A stretch of DNA of 64,000 bases from Archegozetes longisetosus (Eukaryota; Arthropoda; Arachnida; Sarcoptiformes; Trhypochthoniidae), in NCBI GenBank assembly GCA_018873245.2, contig JAEMBT020000007.1, positions 5,983,129 through 6,047,128 on the forward strand. Reading direction: 5' to 3'. Below are positions 53,551 to 63,496 of this stretch, piece after piece. Every line of letters begins with the position of its first letter. The stretch's first letter is position 1. The notes below the pieces were generated by a model, which was given only the letters and a program-made list of their open reading frames with translations, was not told where the DNA came from and ran no database searches. Both the position numbers and the translations under genes were made by a program.

Positions 53551-54001
53551 TTGGCAACGCTTTAGAATATGGCCTGGAAACGATTGTGGCGACATCTATG
53601 TAGGGTGATAGCACATGACTAGTGGAGTCCAACGAGGTATATATCAAATGTACCGGATGAGGGGTTCGTGAGATATAATCAAAACAATTTAGAAAAATTT
53701 GACTAACCTAACCTAAACTAACCTAACCTGACCTAACCTAACCTAACACAACCCAACACAACCCAACACAACCTCATTTAGTACAGTGTGAATGAGATAT
53801 ATAGTGGGGAATGTATTGTATTATATATGCATATATAGTATAAAATATATGCAATTTTTAAAAATTATTTTGATTATATATCCCGAACCCGTCTACCGGT
53901 ACAATTGATATATACCTCGTTGGACTCCACTAGTCATGTACTATCACCCTATATAGGTGTCACCACAATCGCTTCCAGGCCATATTCTAAAGTGCTGCCA
54001 A
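53551..54001. mobile_element. MITE nested in the transposase pseudogene
   Basis: Arms of about 120-130 bases are inverted copies: TTGGCAACGCTTTAGAATA at 53551 and its counterpart ending 54001, continuing through TGGAGTCCAACGAGGTATAT. The middle is a pentamer satellite plus AT-rich filler. Transposase residues run up to the left border and resume past the right one, so it inserted after the host element. No clear target duplication. Confidence 0.85.
53702..53776 (+). repeat. CCTAA/TTAGG-type pentamer array (telomere-like)
   Basis: About 14 consecutive pentamers: CCTAA and variants, changing to CACAA/CCCAA at the right end. (TTAGG)n is the ancestral arthropod telomere repeat, so this is an interstitial telomere-like tract inside a MITE. 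Chance origin from AT-rich filler is unlikely given the constant five-base period. Confidence 0.7.
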
Positions 54002-55197
54002 GACAGCAGTTTCAGAAAATCAGTACCAATTGGAAAACTTTTCTAAACTAGAAATGTGTGATTTTAAGTATATTACACTTGGTTCGTATGAACAGTGTTT
54101 AGGATACTATGTTGAAATGATTGAAAAACACGGTGACTTCACAATTGAGAATCAAACGAATATAAATGGACTAATGAAGTCAAAACTTCAGTCCCGTAAC
54201 CGTAATCGTGAAACATATTCAACATTATGTTTAGCCTTAGCCCAATTCTGATGTAGGAGAATCGATAATTGGGTACACATGCGGATGTAAAAATGGTTTA
54301 AGAACAGTTGGCATGTTCTCACACGTCGCTATTATAATATAGTATCTCGGATATGCTTATGTACATGTTAAGACTAATCAAATAGCTGAGCATTTAAATG
54401 AGATCTTTCCAAACATCGTAATCGATGGCGGTGGCAGTGAAGACGAATAAAAACATGATTCAATAGTTTAGGCTACCTCTCCCTTGAAAACCACTATGGA
54501 CTCTATGATCGATGATGTCTCTAACTCGAAAGTGACTGGCACGATCTCCAATGAGGAGCGTGAGTCTCACGCCAACACAGAAATAGTAAAGTTACGCTCA
54601 CTGCCAAGGTTATCTAATGCCACAGGTAAGAAGAGCTTCAAAGAGATTAGAAATAACTGTGAATGGATTGTTATGAGGAACATCTAGGCCTAGACTTTTG
54701 CACCTTAGTGTCTAAAAATTTTAATTTAAACATTAATGCTTCATATACTATACACTCAAAATATTTACTATAGAATTTTTCACAGTACAGTGCGTCCAAC
54801 CTCAGCTTTACTAGTTTTGTGTTTGAATATTTTCTTATTAACTATTTATGGAATAATGCTTCCCTACTTAAAATGTAGAGAATTTCCCAAGTTTTGTTAC
54901 CCTCTGTATGAGCATATTTGAGCATATTTTTCTATTACTTTTATGTGTTTAAATAGTTTGATACCAGATTTTATTACAAACATTTCTAATTTTAGAGAAA
55001 AATAAAATTTATTTTTATAGTAAACTTATAGAAGATTTCTTCATAGACTCCATTATGAAAATGTAACAATAGATCGTTTTATTTCTAAACTATACGTGAT
55101 TAAGATTTAATATTTGGTCACATTATGAGACTACTCAAGAGGGTTATATTGGCGACCTCAAATCGCCCCGCCCAGTTATAAGCCAAAGTTTCCCTCC

Positions 55198-55930
55198 TTT
55201 CTGTTTCTCGATTTCTTTCGTAGACTTAGTTAAGAGTTCAAACTTTAAACATATGAGGACAAGATCACGAATAATGTGTCTCGACCTTTAAGCACACTTA
55301 TTGATAAGGGAACTATATTCTGATTAAATAAACTTGAGCGCATACGAAAAGATTAGTAGGTTTTTAACGAATTTCTTTTTTACCCTATGATAGTTTCACT
55401 CTCCTGTTAATAGAAAAGGAGGATGCCCAAAATTGGCTAACTTGATTTCAAGCAAATTTTTGCGCCAAAATATTGGGCACAATAAGTAGAGTGCAAATAT
55501 ATAATTTTTTTACCATGAGTCATAGCGTTCTGGAGATACTGAACTTTATTGACCTTGGAATAAATATAACTTTCTCTAGGCAATATGAGTATCAAAATGC
55601 TCAAAAATACGAGCAGATCACGAATATAACCACTATATGGGCATACTGAGGACAATTTTATACTATAAAATACTATTAAAAAATATGCTCGTACTAAGCT
55701 ATTAAAATATAAAAACAAGTAAAATAGCATATTTTGTATACTATTTTCACATAAAAAAGTGATAAAAAAATGAAAAAAAAATCGTTATATTCCAACAATA
55801 TAACCATAAAATATTACATAAAAAAGTGTAAAAGTGGTGCCCTCCCATCTCACCACCTTTCGGATAACAGTACCCAGACGCGCCTCATACACTCATACCT
55901 TTATTTTTATCTTCTGGGTACTGTACCCTC
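55198..55930. other. Spacer between the DDE element and the virus-like element
   Basis: AT-rich with no supported gene. A short inverted pair (CAGTACCCAGA at about 55868, TCTGGGTACTG at about 55912) sits just before the truncated capsid-like frame and may mark the broken end of the virus-like element. Confidence 0.4.
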
Positions 55931-55939
55931 GCCGCTTGT

Positions 55940-56368
55940 TTAGCGACCATTAAATCCATCATACAACATATTTAATCCGGTGTTTTCGAAATCTTTTGGA
56001 TAACTTAATAAACCTTTAATCGAAGTACATTGTCCGGGATGATTAATATATTCAATAACTTTATCCCCAATTTGATATTCTATTCTATCGAATAAGAACA
56101 TTATTCCATTATTAACTAATGTTACAATATCAGAATCTGCTAATTTTGCCCCATCATTTTTAACTAATTTTCCTTTAATCGTTAAAAAACTTTTTGATGG
56201 TAGATAATATGAATCTTGATTCTCAATTAATATTCTTATTTGTTGATTAGAATTTAAATTACTTCCTGCTACTGGTTCATAGTTATGATAATTATATTCA
56301 GAAACACTTTCATCTATTTGAATTGAATCAGATATTTTTAAATAATCTTCTATTACATTAGTTATCAT
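55940..56368 (-). pseudogene. N-terminal part of a capsid-like protein, truncated
   Basis: 142 codons starting at 56368. The pattern (IRILIENQD, PSKSFLTIKGKL, NNGIMFLFDRIEYQIGDKVI, INHPGQCTSIKGLL) matches the start of a protein family found in virus-like elements of many invertebrates. I believe this is the major capsid (double jelly-roll) protein. It is much shorter than a complete major capsid protein and ends in a stop next to unrelated sequence, so the rest is lost. Confidence 0.6.
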
Positions 56369-56397
56369 TTATAATACTGTAAATTCATTTTAAATAA

Positions 56398-57156
56398 ATG
56401 TCTGAAGTTTATATACAACCTAAAGATTCAATATCTCTTATTTTAGATTCAAGTAGTACTGAATTCATGACCAATTATTCTCCTTCAATTCAGTTGAAGA
56501 AAGAGAAACAATATGAAATAGCTTTGGTTAATTTAGAAACTTATTATAGTTTTCCAAATATAGATAATACAAATAATGTATTTAGATATTCAATAGATAA
56601 AGGAGCTAATTGGTTTGAAATAGAAATACCAGAAAGAAGTTATGAATTGAAACAAATCAATAGTGAAATATTTAGAATCATGAAATCAAGAGGACATTTC
56701 GATAAGTCAATAAATAAAGGTTATATTAATATCTCAGCTAATCTAGCAACATTAAGATGTATATTACAAATTAAAGAATTTAAATATCAAGTAGATTTTT
56801 CACATCAACGATCTTTAAGTGACATATTAGGTTATGAAAAGAAGGTATTTAGTGATTCTTATAATGAAGGAAATAGTACAGTAAATATTTTGACTATTAA
56901 TTCAATTCTAGTTGAATGTAGTTTAGTTCAAGGCTCATATCTTAACTCATCTAAAGAACCAATAATTTATAGCTTCTTTCCTAAATGTTTGCCAGGTGAA
57001 AAAATAATCGAAACACCAAAGAATCTAATTTATTTACCAGTTAATACTAATGATAAAATAGATTATATTCATATTAGATTGAAAGATAATAATGGAAAAA
57101 TGTTAAACTTAAGAGGAGAAAAAATAACATTAAGATTACACTTAAAGGAGGCTTAG
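56398..57156 (+). CDS. Penton-like or minor structural protein of a virus-like element
   Basis: 252 codons, uninterrupted, start ATG at 56398, divergent from the capsid-like gene with only 29 bases between them. Features include VNLETYYSFPNID near the start, INSILVECSLVQGSY, YSFFPKCLPGEKI and a C-terminal LNLRGEKITLRLHL beta motif. The family recurs beside the preceding gene in invertebrate virus-like elements and looks like a jelly-roll structural protein. It overlaps the convergent fibre-like gene by four bases. The exact role (penton or other) is inferred. Confidence 0.65.
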   Translation: MSEVYIQPKDSISLILDSSSTEFMTNYSPSIQLKKEKQYEIALVNLETYYSFPNIDNTNNVFRYSIDKGANWFEIEIPERSYELKQINSEIFRIMKSRGHFDKSINKGYINISANLATLRCILQIKEFKYQVDFSHQRSLSDILGYEKKVFSDSYNEGNSTVNILTINSILVECSLVQGSYLNSSKEPIIYSFFPKCLPGEKIIETPKNLIYLPVNTNDKIDYIHIRLKDNNGKMLNLRGEKITLRLHLKEA

Positions 57157-57905
57157 CTTGATTGATTCAAATAAACTATTGTGTTGATCTCTAAACAATT
57201 ATTCGTTTTAATTTGACTAATACCTGAAATAAGAAATATATTATTATCTCTTATTAAGATATCAACCAAAGTCTGACTAATGAATTGATCTACACTTTGC
57301 TTATTGCATTCTTCATATCGCACACATTTAAATACATATTGATAATTAGTAAAATGCTTTGACATTTCAGCCATATTCAATGTTTTAGTTGCAATATTGG
57401 CTAATATAGTCAATTTAACAACTAAAATAAATAAATTATCTATTTGAGTTGATATTAATTTCAATTCTCCACTTATTGTTTTATCATTATATTATGGAAT
57501 CTTTAGTTCATATTCTTTAGGAATAAAAATATTCTTTTTCTCTAAATAACTTTTTGTTACTGCATCATTTGGTTCAATTGGATCAGCAACATTATTAATT
57601 TGTTTATTCTTCATGTCTGTATGATCAAAGTTTTTAAGATCATCTATTTTATTTTCAACTTTAGTTTGTTCTTCTTTTATCAATTTTATTTTACTATCTA
57701 GTCTATCAACATACTTTGTTGTTGCTGCATCAAGTTGATCAGTAGGATTTGATAAAATCATTATCCTATTTTTATTCATATTGAGTGCTCCAATCATACT
57801 TCCTCCTGTAGATCTTACAAATTTGTCCAGTTCTGTGTTGATTTGTCTATCTAAATTTATATCATTATCATAATTTGATCTAAATCCGAACTTGTTTATT
57901 GACAT
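57153..57905 (-). pseudogene. Fibre-like protein with one in-frame stop
   Basis: The first 137 codons (57492-57905) contain GGSMIGALNMNKNRI and a DAATTKYVD motif, the repeated trimeric-fibre pattern of phage and virus tail or attachment fibres, then a coiled coil. A TAA at 57492-57494 is followed in the same frame by about 110 further codons to 57153. Either the stop is a real inactivating change or an error, or the downstream part is a separate frame. The fibre assignment is from motif pattern only. Confidence 0.6.
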
Positions 57906-57952
57906 ACTTATTTATTAGTAAATTTATCAAAATCAATTTTTTAATTAGTTAA

Positions 57953-58162
57953 ATGATAAGATATAACTGTAATAATCCTAAATTGAATAAAACCTTTATA
58001 TTAGGTAAAGGATTATCATCAGCTGACAGAATTAGTTTAGAAACTAAGAAAGTTACTAAAGGTTCTTCAAATAAGAAAAAAAATAAAATCTTTGCCAGCA
58101 GAACAACAAATGTTTTAAAGACTTTGATTAATAAAACTGGAAAAGGCTTCAAGAAAATATGA
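57953..58162 (+). CDS. Small lysine-rich protein of the virus-like element
   Basis: 69 codons, ATG start at 57953, with runs such as KGSSNKKKNK and a basic C-terminus (GKGFKKI). It lies between two minus-strand genes of the element. Size and charge would suit a DNA-binding core protein, but I do not recognise the family. Confidence 0.45.
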   Translation: MIRYNCNNPKLNKTFILGKGLSSADRISLETKKVTKGSSNKKKNKIFASRTTNVLKTLINKTGKGFKKI

Positions 58163-58169
58163 TTATGAT

Positions 58170-59010
58170 GGAAAAACATTCTTATGTATTCTTATATAGT
58201 CATTCTTTGTTATTATTTTCATTTTTAATAATTCATCTAGCATAGCATTTATCTTATTATACTCTCCATTATTTCCTGCATTATAAGAAGCAAGAGATAA
58301 TTTAAAATGATTTATTAAAGATTCTGGATCACTTGGAAGGAAGTGATATTTAATTTTCCACCTGATTTTTTGAATAAATGTGGGAATAATTGTTTAATCA
58401 ATTTCCATTTCTCACTTCTACCTGGATTTACTTTTTTAGTTTTAAGATTAAAACTTTGATAGATAGCATTTGTCTTTTCAAGTATTTCTTTATAATCTTC
58501 ATAATCTCCATCTACACACAAATCTAAATTAGGATCTTTTTTCGTTAATAATTTCATTAATCCTTTAGTTGCATTATATTTCTTTCCTGCAATCTCTAAG
58601 AAATTATTATCAAACTTTACAATTGAATTACCAATTGAATAGTAATTATTACTAGGATTATATCTTATCGAATATTCAACAGTACTTTTATCATCATTAT
58701 CACTTAAATAAGTTTGAATTAGTTTACTTACTTGAATAGTAGGTTTTACTGTTTTGGTTTCTGTTCCAGTAGTTATTGCAGGTAATTGATTTATTCTTTG
58801 ATATATCTTTACTTGATTTGATGATATCTTATCACCTAAAGCACTCAATTCTTTTTTATGTGCAATATTTTGTTCGCTAATAGATTCTGTTATTGGTTTA
58901 AATAGTTTTTCTGTTTCTTCTTTAAAGTTTTGTTTAATATTTTTTCTAGTTTTAAGAAAATCATTAACAATTTGTTCTCGTTTCTTTGGATCAGTAATAC
59001 TCAAGAACAT
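58170..59010 (-). pseudogene. Conserved coiled-coil protein of the virus-like element, one frameshift
   Basis: It starts at the ATG at 59010 with DPKKREQIVNDFLKTRK, a charged helical N-terminus, then a conserved core (YNATKGLMKLL, DYEDYKEILEKTNAIYQ) and a C-terminal LPSDPESLINHF...LDELL segment in another frame. The switch is at about 58345 in an AAAA run and fits loss of one base. Proteins of this pattern accompany the capsid-like genes in invertebrate genomes. The function is unknown to me. Confidence 0.55.
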
Positions 59011-59125
59011 TGTTTATTTATTATCAAATAATTAAACGATCGTTTAAAAATTTATATATATTTTATATCGTTAAACGGTAACGTTCAAAAATTGATAGAT
59101 TTTTTATATCATTAAACGACAACGT

Positions 59126-59867
59126 TTAACAACTGATATAAAAGTCGTTTAAGTTTTTTCTGTATTTTCCATTGTGTTTATTTGATGATAAATCAACTGT
59201 TACAAAACTATAAGATTTTTCCCATGTTTTATTGCATAAGTATTTAAAATCATTTTTATTGATATCTGTACAATGATCTCTATAGAAATAATATAATGTT
59301 ATATTGTCTTGAGGGAATAATATAAATAAATTTGAATTTTCTCTTATTGTTTGTCGTGGTAATTTAATATAATTCTGTGATATATAAAAACAATCAACAT
59401 TATTATGTCTACCTCTTGTATAATATGCTTCACATTTGTTTTGTTTCTCCAACATAATATCATCAAATATCATCAGGTTTTTATGCTTTTTATTTAATTC
59501 AGTTGGATCGGGTATACTTGAGTTATCATCAAAATATTCGACTATTATTTTATTCTTTTCTTTTAATCCTTCACCTATCTTTTTAATATAACAATCATCA
59601 GTTAACTTATTCTTTATTAGATAAGCGATTAATTCTTTTGTCAAATTGTTTCTTATTCCTTTAAATATCACTTGATATTCTGGTTGATGTAATGATTTAC
59701 TAAAGATATATAAATGATCATAATCCAACCAATCATTAAGTAATAAACTTAATAATAGATTTTTTTTACCACAACCCGATTTTCCTACAATAAAGCTCTA
59801 ATTGAATTAGGAAGTAAAGTATTATTATTCCTTTTATTTTCAATAGGAATTGATATATTGTCCATCA
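59126..59867 (-). pseudogene. FtsK/HerA-type (A32-like) packaging ATPase, one frameshift
   Basis: The Walker A loop VGKSGCGKKNLL lies near 59780 and Walker B-like LMIFDDIM near 59475. Further landmarks are ISQNYIKLPRQTIRENSN and a sensor-like stretch after it. These are the hallmarks of A32-type genome-packaging ATPases of Mavericks/Polintons and related viruses. The start at 59867 and the Walker A loop are in different frames; the break at about 59793 fits loss of one T. The reading frame after it is uninterrupted to 59126. Confidence 0.75.
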
Positions 59868-59886
59868 TTTATTTATAATTATAAAT

Positions 59887-59967
59887 GATGATTTATTGTT
59901 TAATATGTAAGAGTGAAAAAGAAGTTAGTAATATTAAAGAAATTTATTCTAAAAATAATAAACCGGT
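59887..59967 (+). pseudogene. Truncated short frame of the virus-like element
   Basis: It opens MIYCLICKSEKEVSNIKEIY, with a CxxC pair, directly divergent from the ATPase, and stays open until it runs into the tandem repeat at 59965. The codon style matches the virus-like genes. It is too short to name. Confidence 0.35.
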
Positions 59968-60495
59968 TGGCTTTTACTTTTCTGTGAAGCTGGGGAAACC
60001 ATTACATATATATATATATTTATTATCAGCATGACTCGACAAGCATAAAAGTCTCAAGCCACACCCACCTCCGCCCACTTCTAAACTCCGCCCACCAAAA
60101 ATTTGTTAGCCACACCCACTAAATTTATCTGAAGTTTTTATCTAAATGTACTGTTTGAAAATATGCAAGCGGATCCTCAAAATTCCTTCTGTAGGCGAAG
60201 TTATAAACGTTCAAAGTTCGATTTTTCAAAACTTTGACTGGTTTTTACTTTCCGTAAAGCTGTTGTAGCAATTACATTTATATATATTTGTTATCAGCAT
60301 TACATGACAAATAAGATTCTCAAGCCATGCCCACCTCCGACCATTTTTAAGCTGCGCCCACAAAAAATTGTAAGCCACACCCACCAACATTTTCTTAAAT
60401 TTCTATCTAAACATACTATTTAAGAATATGCAATCGGATTCTCAAAATTCCTTCTGTGGGCAAAGTTATGAATTTTCAAAATCTCGATATTCCAA
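59965..60495. repeat. Two-copy direct tandem repeat of about 265 bp
   Basis: Unit 1 (about 59965-60235) and unit 2 (about 60238-60495) share GGTTTTTACTTTCCGTAAAGC-like starts, TATATATTTGTTATCAGCAT, the CCACACCCACC/CCGCCCAC block and ATTCCTTCTGTGGGCAAAG. Divergence is visible throughout. The CCGCCCAC words resemble those at the ends of the DDE element at 51514-55197, but no full match is seen. Confidence 0.75.
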
Positions 60496-61077
60496 TAGTA
60501 ACTAGGACATTATTTATGTCTAGTTTTTCATGTTTACTTACTATACATCAACACGTGTTATGATTTTTTAAATAAGTGTCTTAAATTAAGTTTTCTGTGA
60601 AAATTTTGTTCTTTGTGAATTTTACTCGCACTGGTTTCACTCTAAGTGTAAGTCTAATCATTTTTTATTTGTTATTTTATTAGTTTAGATTTTTAGAAGT
60701 AAATTTAATCAAATTTGAGATTTTCAATTTAAGTACTAAATAGCACAATTTTTCATTTTATAAATTTTGTAATTTTATTTTTATATTTCACACATATTCA
60801 TTCGCACGAAATACACTAAACTTACTCATAGGCGGATGGACTCTCCATTGTTGGATCGTGATACAAGTCTAGCTGGAGAGACCAGAAGTGATTACTTCCG
60901 AGTAATGATTACCTTCGGGTCCGAGCAATATCCCGTTTACAACAATGCGGGAGTACAATGCTTAGTGTTAGAAATTGGAATAAAATTTAAGCGACATCTA
61001 ATATTGTCCCAAATTTTTGACAAATTTTTCCACTGTGTACTTCCTCTTTCAGACTAACTTTATTAATATTTAACCAA
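60496..61077. other. Spacer without recognised gene
   Basis: AT-rich. A 73-codon open frame at 60836-61057 has no recognisable motif and is not supported as a gene. Confidence 0.4.
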
Positions 61078-61216
61078 ATGGCAGAAAATCAATTTCCAGA
61101 ATTTGATGACTTAAGACTTAAGCTAAATAACTTCTCAGATGAAGAATCTGTAATTGAATTCTTAGAGAGGTTTAAACTCATTCCAACCAGAGATTATGCT
61201 GCCACTCATGCCTTAT
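61078..61216 (+). pseudogene. N-terminal fragment of a transposase-like gene cut by the hAT element
   Basis: An ATG at 61078 opens MAENQFPEFDDLRLKLNN and runs through SVIEFLERFKLIP into the left end of the hAT element. The EFLxxxxLIP pattern resembles the start of ISXO2/Merlin-type transposases (compare [10 protein letters not shown] in the element at 43533-44876), but the zinc-ribbon that should follow is missing. Tentative. Confidence 0.35.
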
Positions 61217-61458
61217 AGGTAGACTGACCAACTTGTACATTTTTCGAATGACTAGTACATCTTTGAGCAGGTGATGTACATTCTGACCTTCACTAACTTG
61301 AATGTACAAAACAAATAAAAACAGGAAGAAAAGATTAAGATGAAAACTAGAAGCTTCTTTTACAAGTTTAGTTGCCAATCCGTTAATCTGTAGATATGGC
61401 ACTTTATAATTGAAAAACAACTTTAATCTTTGCATTTGAATGAGGAATATATAAAGCT

Positions 61459-61480
61459 TTCATTCATTCATTCATTCACT
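61459..61480. repeat. Short (CATT)n microsatellite inside the hAT 5' region
   Basis: Four to five consecutive CATT units between the hAT left end and the transposase start. Confidence 0.7.
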
Positions 61481-61624
61481 TGTTCTTATTTCATTTTACT
61501 AATAGCATCGAAGTTACAATTTATATTTTCATTGTATCAAATTCTATCAATTATTTTTAAAAATTATTCAGTTTAGTTTAAGATTTTAAGTGACCTAAAA
61601 TATCAATGTTGAAATTTAGTAACA

Positions 61625-63496
61625 ATGTCAACAAGAAGACTAATTAAATATAAAACGGCGTGGGAAAATGATGTCCAATTCAAAGGAAAAATTATGAAAG
61701 TGAGTGATGTAATTGGAAAATGCCTGATCTGTCGTATAGATATAAGTGTTAGTTATATTGGAAGGAAAGCAATTGAAAATCATTTCAAGTCAAAATCACA
61801 CAAAGATAAATGTGATATCAAGACAACAACACCATTAATTTCAAACCATATTAGTGTAGGAATTAATCGTACTGAACAAGAGAAAATTTCTCTTGCTGAA
61901 TTATGTGCTGTTTATCATAATGTTAATCATAATTTGAGCTATCGATCTATGGATTGTGTTGTTAAATTGCAACAAAATTTATTTAGTGATTCAAAGATTT
62001 GTAAAATGATAAAATGTGGTAGAACGGAAGCCCAATCAATTGCCGAAAAAATACTAGCTCCATATTCAATCGATGAACATTTATGTGAATTAAAAAATAA
62101 AAAATTTTCTGTTTTATCTGATGCATCAAACAAGGGAAATATTAAATTATATCCGCTAGCAATTAAATATTTTTCAGTTGAGAAAGGTATTGTTAATTTT
62201 TACTAGATTTTTATGATGATCCTAGAAAAACTTCCAACGATATTTACAATAGTATTAAATCTAAATTATCTGATAATAATCTTATAACAGCAAATATGAT
62301 AGCTTATTCAGCTGATAATGCATCTGTTAATTATGGTGAAAATAATTCTGTATTTCAAAAATTTTCAGAGCTTGATAACGGTTTCGTTTATAAAGCAAAT
62401 TTTCATTGTCATATCATTCATAATACTGCTAAAGATACATTGAAAAAAATTCCAATAGACATTGAAAATCTTGTTTGTAAAATTTACGCATATTTTTCAT
62501 CATCAGCTAAGAGAAATAATTCACTTAAATCTTGTTTTTATGAAATATCAGATAATTATGTTAAAATTATAAAACACGTTTCAGTTAGATGGCTTTCTAT
62601 TTATCCAGCAGTTACAAGATTAATTGAAAATATTGATGCACTTATTATATATTTTAAAAAGTCAGGATTTAAAGAATGTCATAAAATTATTGTGGAATTT
62701 TTAAAATGTAAAACTATAAATGAAAATAATTATTCACTTCCTGAACTTTATTTGTATTTTGTACAAAATTTTATGTCAATTTTAATGAAGTCATTCTAAT
62801 CTTAGAAAAAGATTCAATCAATTCTGCTCATTTGTATGGAGTTATGATGAGATTAATTAATGTTTTAAAGCAAGAAAGATAAACAAGAAATATGGGTCAA
62901 AAGTTGAGAGAATTATTGAATATTTTTCTAAAGATGAGCAATCTTTATTTTTTAAAAATGCTGATAAATGTTACACTAGAGCATTAAATTATTTAGAAAA
63001 GTTTTTTTATATCAAAAAGAGAAAATTTTATTCTAGATTACAATGTTTAGATTTAGAAAGAGAGATTAAACACAACGATCTCATTCTCATTTGAAAAGAA
63101 ATGAATCTTATTTTTAATGAAGATCAATTATATGATGAATGTATCCATGTAAATAGTGAATTGCAAGAATTTATAACCAATTTTAAGGATTTATCTCATG
63201 ATAAACTTTGGGGAAAGATTTGACAAACATTTAATGTACCAAATTTATCAAAAATAGTTGAATCTGTTCTTTGTATACCAATAGGAAATCACTATGTTGA
63301 AAGAGTTTTTAGCATAATGAAAAACAAATGGAAAGATGATAGAAGTCGCTTACTTGTTAGTACAGTAAGAGCTGAATTGTTAATCAAACTTAATTTCAAT
63401 ATGAAATGTGAAGATTTCTATTCATATGTAAAAACAACAAATACTTATTATCTTGTCAAATCAGAAGATAAATATAAGCATAAGAATAAAGAATGA
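61625..63496 (+). pseudogene. hAT transposase with BED zinc finger, frameshifted
   Basis: The N-terminus (61625-62206) has a BED-type finger, CLIC...HFKSKSHK, and a DASNKG segment of the first catalytic-Asp region. The middle (62296-62799) contains AYSADNASVNYG, FHCHIIHNTA and HVSVRWLSIYPAV. The C-terminal dimerisation block (63240-63496) contains PIGNHYVERVFSIMKNKWKDDRSRL. These parts are separated by stops near 62204, 62798 and 62881 and by frame changes. The block order is that of a complete hAT transposase of about 600 residues; it is inactive as it stands. Confidence 0.88.

Larger units (their letters stand above)
52629..54450 (+). pseudogene. DDE_Tnp_4-type transposase, broken and split by an insertion
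   Basis: Pieces in different frames: 52629-52958 (helix-turn-helix-like, RSGITNKHLSVLFKI); about 52965-53085 (DGTYVCIQKSSNN, the first catalytic Asp region); 53128-53565 (GYxLDVYRPYPA, VDRGFRDV, QLTTDQANKS); then, after the nested element, 54030-54440 (SKLQSRNRNRE, CGCKNGLRTVGMFSHV, a zinc-binding tail). Landmarks and order match the DDE_Tnp_4 transposases seen in many invertebrates. It has several stops and frameshifts and is split by the element at 53551-54001, so it cannot be active. Confidence 0.8.
51514..55197 (+). mobile_element. DDE transposon with long inverted ends, decayed and secondarily invaded
   Basis: Inverted ends of about 150-190 bases: GGAGGGAAACTTGGG at 51514 and its inverted counterpart ending 55197, both running through GATTTGAGGTCGCCAATA, CATAATGTGAC and ATTGTTACATTT. 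Between them lie remnants of a plus-strand transposase (52629-54450) and a second element (53551-54001). No clean target duplication was found. A short relative lies at 28560-29122. Best placed with Harbinger/IS5-like or ISL2EU-type elements on the transposase. Confidence 0.8.
55930..59960. mobile_element. Fragment of a Maverick/Polinton- or adintovirus-like element
   Basis: Six compact intronless genes on both strands with almost no spacing: capsid-like (-), penton-like (+), fibre-like (-), small basic (+), conserved coiled-coil (-) and packaging ATPase (-). This style contrasts with the spliced host genes around it. The ATPase and capsid set is known from Mavericks/Polintons and adintoviruses. 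DNA polymerase B, retroviral-type integrase and protease were not found, and the capsid gene is cut short, so this is a partial, probably endogenous copy. Family placement rests on recalled patterns, not on a search. Confidence 0.7.

Noticed and set aside
55437..55730. Minus-strand frame of 97 codons with hydrophobic stretch
   Set aside because: AT-rich Leu/Ile/Tyr composition typical of chance; no family pattern.
60836..61057. Plus-strand frame of 73 codons
   Set aside because: No motif, no splice support and no relation to neighbours.
61178..61435. Minus-strand frame of 85 codons across the hAT left end
   Set aside because: It spans the transposon border and would mix host and element sequence.
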